From Priapulus caudatus (lineage: Eukaryota > Priapulida > Priapulimorpha > Priapulimorphida > Priapulidae), in NCBI RefSeq assembly GCF_000485595.1, contig NW_014577084.1:385215-419377 (forward strand): 34,163 nt of DNA, in the 5' to 3' direction. Below, one piece after another: positions 30,931 through 34,163 of the stretch (the stretch's first letter is position 1; every line of letters begins with the position of its first letter). Below the pieces are notes generated by a model. The model worked only from the letters and a program-made list of their open reading frames with translations, had not been told where the DNA came from and searched no databases. The position numbers and the translations under genes are program-made.

Positions 30931-32281
30931 ATACACATGTATATACATATTCAATGTAGGTACAGCCACGATATGAAACCTGCGTTAGCCTATCTAGCCT
31001 CTTGCAAATGATGTTTCAATCCCAGTGTGATATTACAATGCACTAGCCTCAGATCGTAATAATAGGACAAATCAATACCGCAATTCCTAGCTGCTTAGTG
31101 GCCGTAATTCAGGTTACTGTGTGTATGCACTTCAATTTTTATTATAAATATATATACTATAAATTAAAATCTTATCATTTAAACATTTATGATTCTAAAC
31201 ACTGTATATATGTAAAGTTAATTCCATACCACGCTACTAATATGGTATGAATTAACATGTTTTGCACAAGGCACATATACGTGTTCAACAAGTAATCAAA
31301 TCAACAATACAAATTATCAAGATTTGAATTATGAATTTATGGTCAACAAATATGAAACACTTACACTGTGTTAGCAGCTCTGGTAAGTAATTACTTGTCT
31401 AGAACCTTCGGTACCTTCTCTCGTGCTCGCCTGTTTCCAACATCCACCTCAGATGCCTTCTGTCATCCCCGTTCCGCCCGCAACTATGAACCAGAAACCA
31501 GGACTGCGCATCCTTTGCACAGCTGCATATTTTACCTTTGTCCTAAGGCTATGCCTCCCATCTGCCACTGAAACCAGCTACTACGACTATACTATCATTG
31601 TATCACTACGCTTATTATTGATTGTGAATTAGGGTAGCAGTGATAACGCAGCCTCTCATCTTGCAGTGCTGCGCACATTTCATGCGCTTGTGCATGTCTA
31701 CCAATGTTTCACATCCAAACGTAAACACGTGAGGTATATATTGAAATCTAGATATTTATATCACATTTTTTATGGTTTATATATTTCCCATTATTGCAAA
31801 GGGGAGCTGTCTGTTCTTCGTTCTAATTGTGCTGTATTTACAGGGACAGTGCTGAATGAACAGAATGAAAGGTTATTTGTATCCTCAGTAAACTCTCTAT
31901 TAGTAACAGTATATTATAAAGTAGTTTTACCATGAAACATATTCGTAGAATATTTTATAGATATATTCTAAGTAATACTAACTCTTTAGTAGTGTACCTG
32001 AAAACTTAACTAGATGGCACGACTTAGTACGTTGTCATATATATATGTGATGAGCACAACCTTGAAAGTAGTGATATATACATTGCAAAGTTGAATATAT
32101 AGGTATTCTAGTAATTATTATGTTAATTATTTTGTTATCAAAGACATCATGAGAAGATTAGATTTTAGGCAAAATTTCGGGTTCTGCAAATTATTATAGG
32201 AACACATTTTTGTGCATATCAAAATCTTTTTGTCATCAATCTGCTGTGTGGCCATTGACTGGGTACAGGGCATGGATTATA
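30931..32281. other. AT-rich intergenic DNA
   Basis: A GC-richer island at 31395-31570 carries two overlapping + strand open frames of 67 and 69 codons. One (31423-31632) contains a hydrophobic stretch GLRILCTAAYFTFVLRLCL that could be a signal or membrane segment. There is no homology or splice support, so I do not call a gene. Confidence 0.35.
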
Positions 32282-32320
32282 TCAGGAGTGAATAATATAA
32301 TCTCTATTATTCACTCCTGA
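32282..32320. repeat. Perfect palindrome TCAGGAGTGAATAATA, copy 2
   Basis: The arms TCAGGAGTGAATAATA (32282-32297) and TATTATTCACTCCTGA (32305-32320) are exact complements with a 7-base loop. A related half, CACTCCTGATATTATG, occurs at 32926-32941. Confidence 0.85.
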
Positions 32321-32966
32321 GTATGTCATTATAAGTTAAACAGTGACGTCGTGTTTATGAGAATTAATAGTTATGTTACAGCCAGACAGGACTTTCTTGA
32401 CAAGGTACTATGAGCTGATGTGGTGAGATCCACAATTGAATATGAAATTAAAGATCAAAATATCAAAACGGAAAGACTTTCTTATTAAGAATACACTCAA
32501 GGTTTAATGCGAAATTTCATTGATTTTTCATTTTCAGTATTATTCAATGGCTAACACCAGGTGCCACCTCTGTACACGCTTATTCTCCATGATATAATTT
32601 ATATAAAGGTAAGGGAGAGCTCTATCAGAGGGTGTGGCTTGCTCACGTACGTGTGCAGTGAGCCGTGGCCTCAGACATTTACTGATGACATCAGAGACAT
32701 GATACAACCAGCCTGTTCATGGTATTCGTTATGCCTGAATCTATTAGCCTCAAGATGATCGAGCCTGCATGATCGGGTCGCCCCCAAGCCAAGGTCGCAG
32801 ACCGAGTGATAGTGATCACTGATGTGTTACTGAATGTGTATAGAGCATATATATGATATGTGTATATTATCAGATAAGTGTATAATACAGAATATAGATA
32901 TAGAATATAGATCTATATAATATACACTCCTGATATTATGATTATATTCTCTGTGTGCCGTGACGG
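32321..32966. other. AT-rich intergenic DNA
   Basis: No gene is seen. At 32810-32940 there are ATATAGA-type short repeats leading to the ACTCCTGATATT half-palindrome. Confidence 0.4.
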
Positions 32967-33062
32967 ACTACTACTAGTACTACTGAGCAAGGTTTGCTAC
33001 TGAGTAGTAGTAGTAGTAGTAGGCCTACTAGTAGTAGTAGTACTACTGCTCATAGTCATATA

Positions 33063-33288
33063 GGGTCTATGTCCCCCAGGGTACTGCCGGAACGTACCCT
33101 GGGTACGGTCCGGTATACCGGAACGTACCCTGGTAACTATCTGATATGGTTAAGGTTAGGGTTATGGAGTAGGCGTAGGCGACTCCCTAGACTTGTTAGT
33201 GGAGTAGGCGAGGTACGGTCCGGCATATTAGATAGTACCAGGGTACGTTCCGGCAGTACCCTGGCCTGGGGGACATAGTCATAGACCC
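33063..33288. mobile_element. MITE with 40-bp inverted repeats, copy B
   Basis: Same family as 28484-28673. The left end is GGGTCTATGTCCCCCAGGG and the right end is GGGGACATAGTCATAGACCC. It differs by an extra CGGTCCGGTATACCGGAACG insertion near the left end. The telomere-like motif has decayed to TTAAGGTTAGGGTTATGG. No clear target duplication is visible because the flanks are themselves repetitive. Confidence 0.8.
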
Positions 33289-33335
33289 TCAGTCTCAGCA
33301 GTAGCCAGTACTCAGTAGTAAGTAGTGACATAGCT

Positions 33336-33404
33336 CTAGTACTATAGCCCGCGTACAGTTGCAGCTGGCCAGCGGCAGTTAATGTAAGCGGGCTATAGTA
33401 CTAG
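33336..33404. repeat. Perfect 17-bp inverted repeat
   Basis: CTAGTACTATAGCCCGC (33336-33352) pairs exactly with GCGGGCTATAGTACTAG (33388-33404) around a 35-base spacer containing GCAGCTGGCCAGCGG. Confidence 0.8.
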
Positions 33405-33498
33405 TACTACTAGAGCTAGTAGTGACAGTACTGTCAGTAGTCAGTACAGTAGTCAGTAGTGACTGTCAGTGTCAGTACTACTAGTACTACTATACTCG

Positions 33499-34091
33499 CT
33501 GCGACATTTTGATTTTTGTCTCGGTATGCATTAACTTACTTTTATACCGGTAAGGTGTATTTTCACCACTATTGTATGCTGGTTGAAAACAGAATTCAAC
33601 AGCCTGGAGAAACATAACGAAGATGGAATCAACTCCGATTTGTGTGGATCGGTGAAAATTCATGTACGTCTGCAACCTGCGACAAACATCGGCTACAGCG
33701 CCATCTTGTGATAAAGTATGTTACAAATAAAATGTGCGCAATTTATAGGGGGTTACGGCAATTTGTGCCTATCATTATTCAAAAATTAATATATATACAT
33801 ATATATATATATATCATTCAATGCATTTTTGTATGCCAAGCATAATTTTATTAATGTCACAAGGAAATATATTTCAAGTAAACATAATATTTTTCTTATT
33901 TACATTAGAAGTTTATAAAACTTATAGGCCTACCTGGCGATCACCGCGTTTGCCCTTGTACATGACCACGCGCAATATTTCCACTCATAAATACACCACG
34001 TACTGTTCTAGTAATAACTGTTAAACTTGCAGCAAGGCTATGGCAATAACAAAAGATATTACAAACGCAGCCTGTTCAGGTATGCATGCAC
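33499..34091. other. AT-rich intergenic DNA
   Basis: A short (TA)n occurs near 33790-33813. No gene, RNA or complete element is recognised. Confidence 0.4.

Positions 34092-34163
<72 letters not shown>
34092..34163. repeat. (TA)n(GT)n microsatellite at the window end
   Basis: TA dinucleotides followed by about 25 GT dinucleotides with one GC interruption; the run reaches the end of the window. Confidence 0.95.

Larger units (their letters stand above)
32967..33498. repeat. CTA/TAG-rich inverted-repeat cluster
   Basis: ACTACTAGTACTACT and GTAGTAGTAGTAGTAGTAGG runs lie left of the MITE at 33063-33288. GTACTAGTACTACTAG and GTCAGTAGTCAGTAC runs lie right of it. The left and right arms are partly complementary, so the whole segment can fold on itself. 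No coding content. Confidence 0.75.

Noticed and set aside
30675-31011. Ile/Tyr repeat open frames on both strands
   Set aside because: These translate the (TA)n microsatellite.

Overview
This window is animal nuclear DNA, most likely from a marine invertebrate. The grounds are spliced genes with short GT-AG introns, abundant MITE-like elements with terminal inverted repeats, (TA)n, (GT)n and (GA)n microsatellites, TTAGGG-type telomere-like motifs and a 25-N assembly gap. The phylum cannot be fixed from the sequence. There is no operon, CRISPR array or prokaryotic gene logic, and no rRNA or tRNA gene was recognised. Gene models were built by eye from splice signals and reading-frame phase.

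Layout. (1) 1-8935: a pyrimidine-rich, badly degraded tandem repeat with a recurring core of about 60 bp; single-base indels are everywhere and no gene is credible. It looks like satellite DNA filled in with uncorrected long reads. (2) 8936-11985: AT-rich, with a 96-99 bp tandem repeat, a perfect hairpin, a hAT-like MITE and short simple repeats. (3) 11986-19571, + strand: the last four coding exons of NT5DC1, a HAD-family 5'-nucleotidase domain protein. The exons join in phase and end at a TGA. The large intron between its second and third visible exons holds an indel-rich second copy of the preceding 1.8 kb (13999-15959) and an N gap whose two sides repeat each other, so this stretch is probably mis-assembled. 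(4) 19650-19975: a 310-bp hAT MITE with a perfect 8-bp target duplication, just past the NT5DC1 stop. It carries the first AATAAA motifs after the gene. (5) 19976-21581: AT-rich intergenic DNA between convergent genes. (6) 30605 down to 21582, - strand: a seven-exon gene for a long, mostly disordered protein with an N-terminal coiled coil and three kinds of tandem amino-acid repeat (20, 16 and 10 residues). The coiled coil resembles that of the centrosomal protein CEP126 (K1377 family), but this is tentative. (7) 30606-34163: repeats, including a second copy of a 190-230 bp MITE with 40-bp inverted repeats, palindromes, a CTA/TAG-rich inverted-repeat cluster and microsatellites.

The two genes converge, with about 2 kb between their stop codons. 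Nothing shows a functional link between them. I found no convincing new biological system. The observations most worth checking are the NT5DC1 duplication and gap, the in-place inversion of two blocks inside a transposon copy, the MITE-supplied poly(A) signals, and the repeat-rich coiled-coil gene with two possible C-termini.
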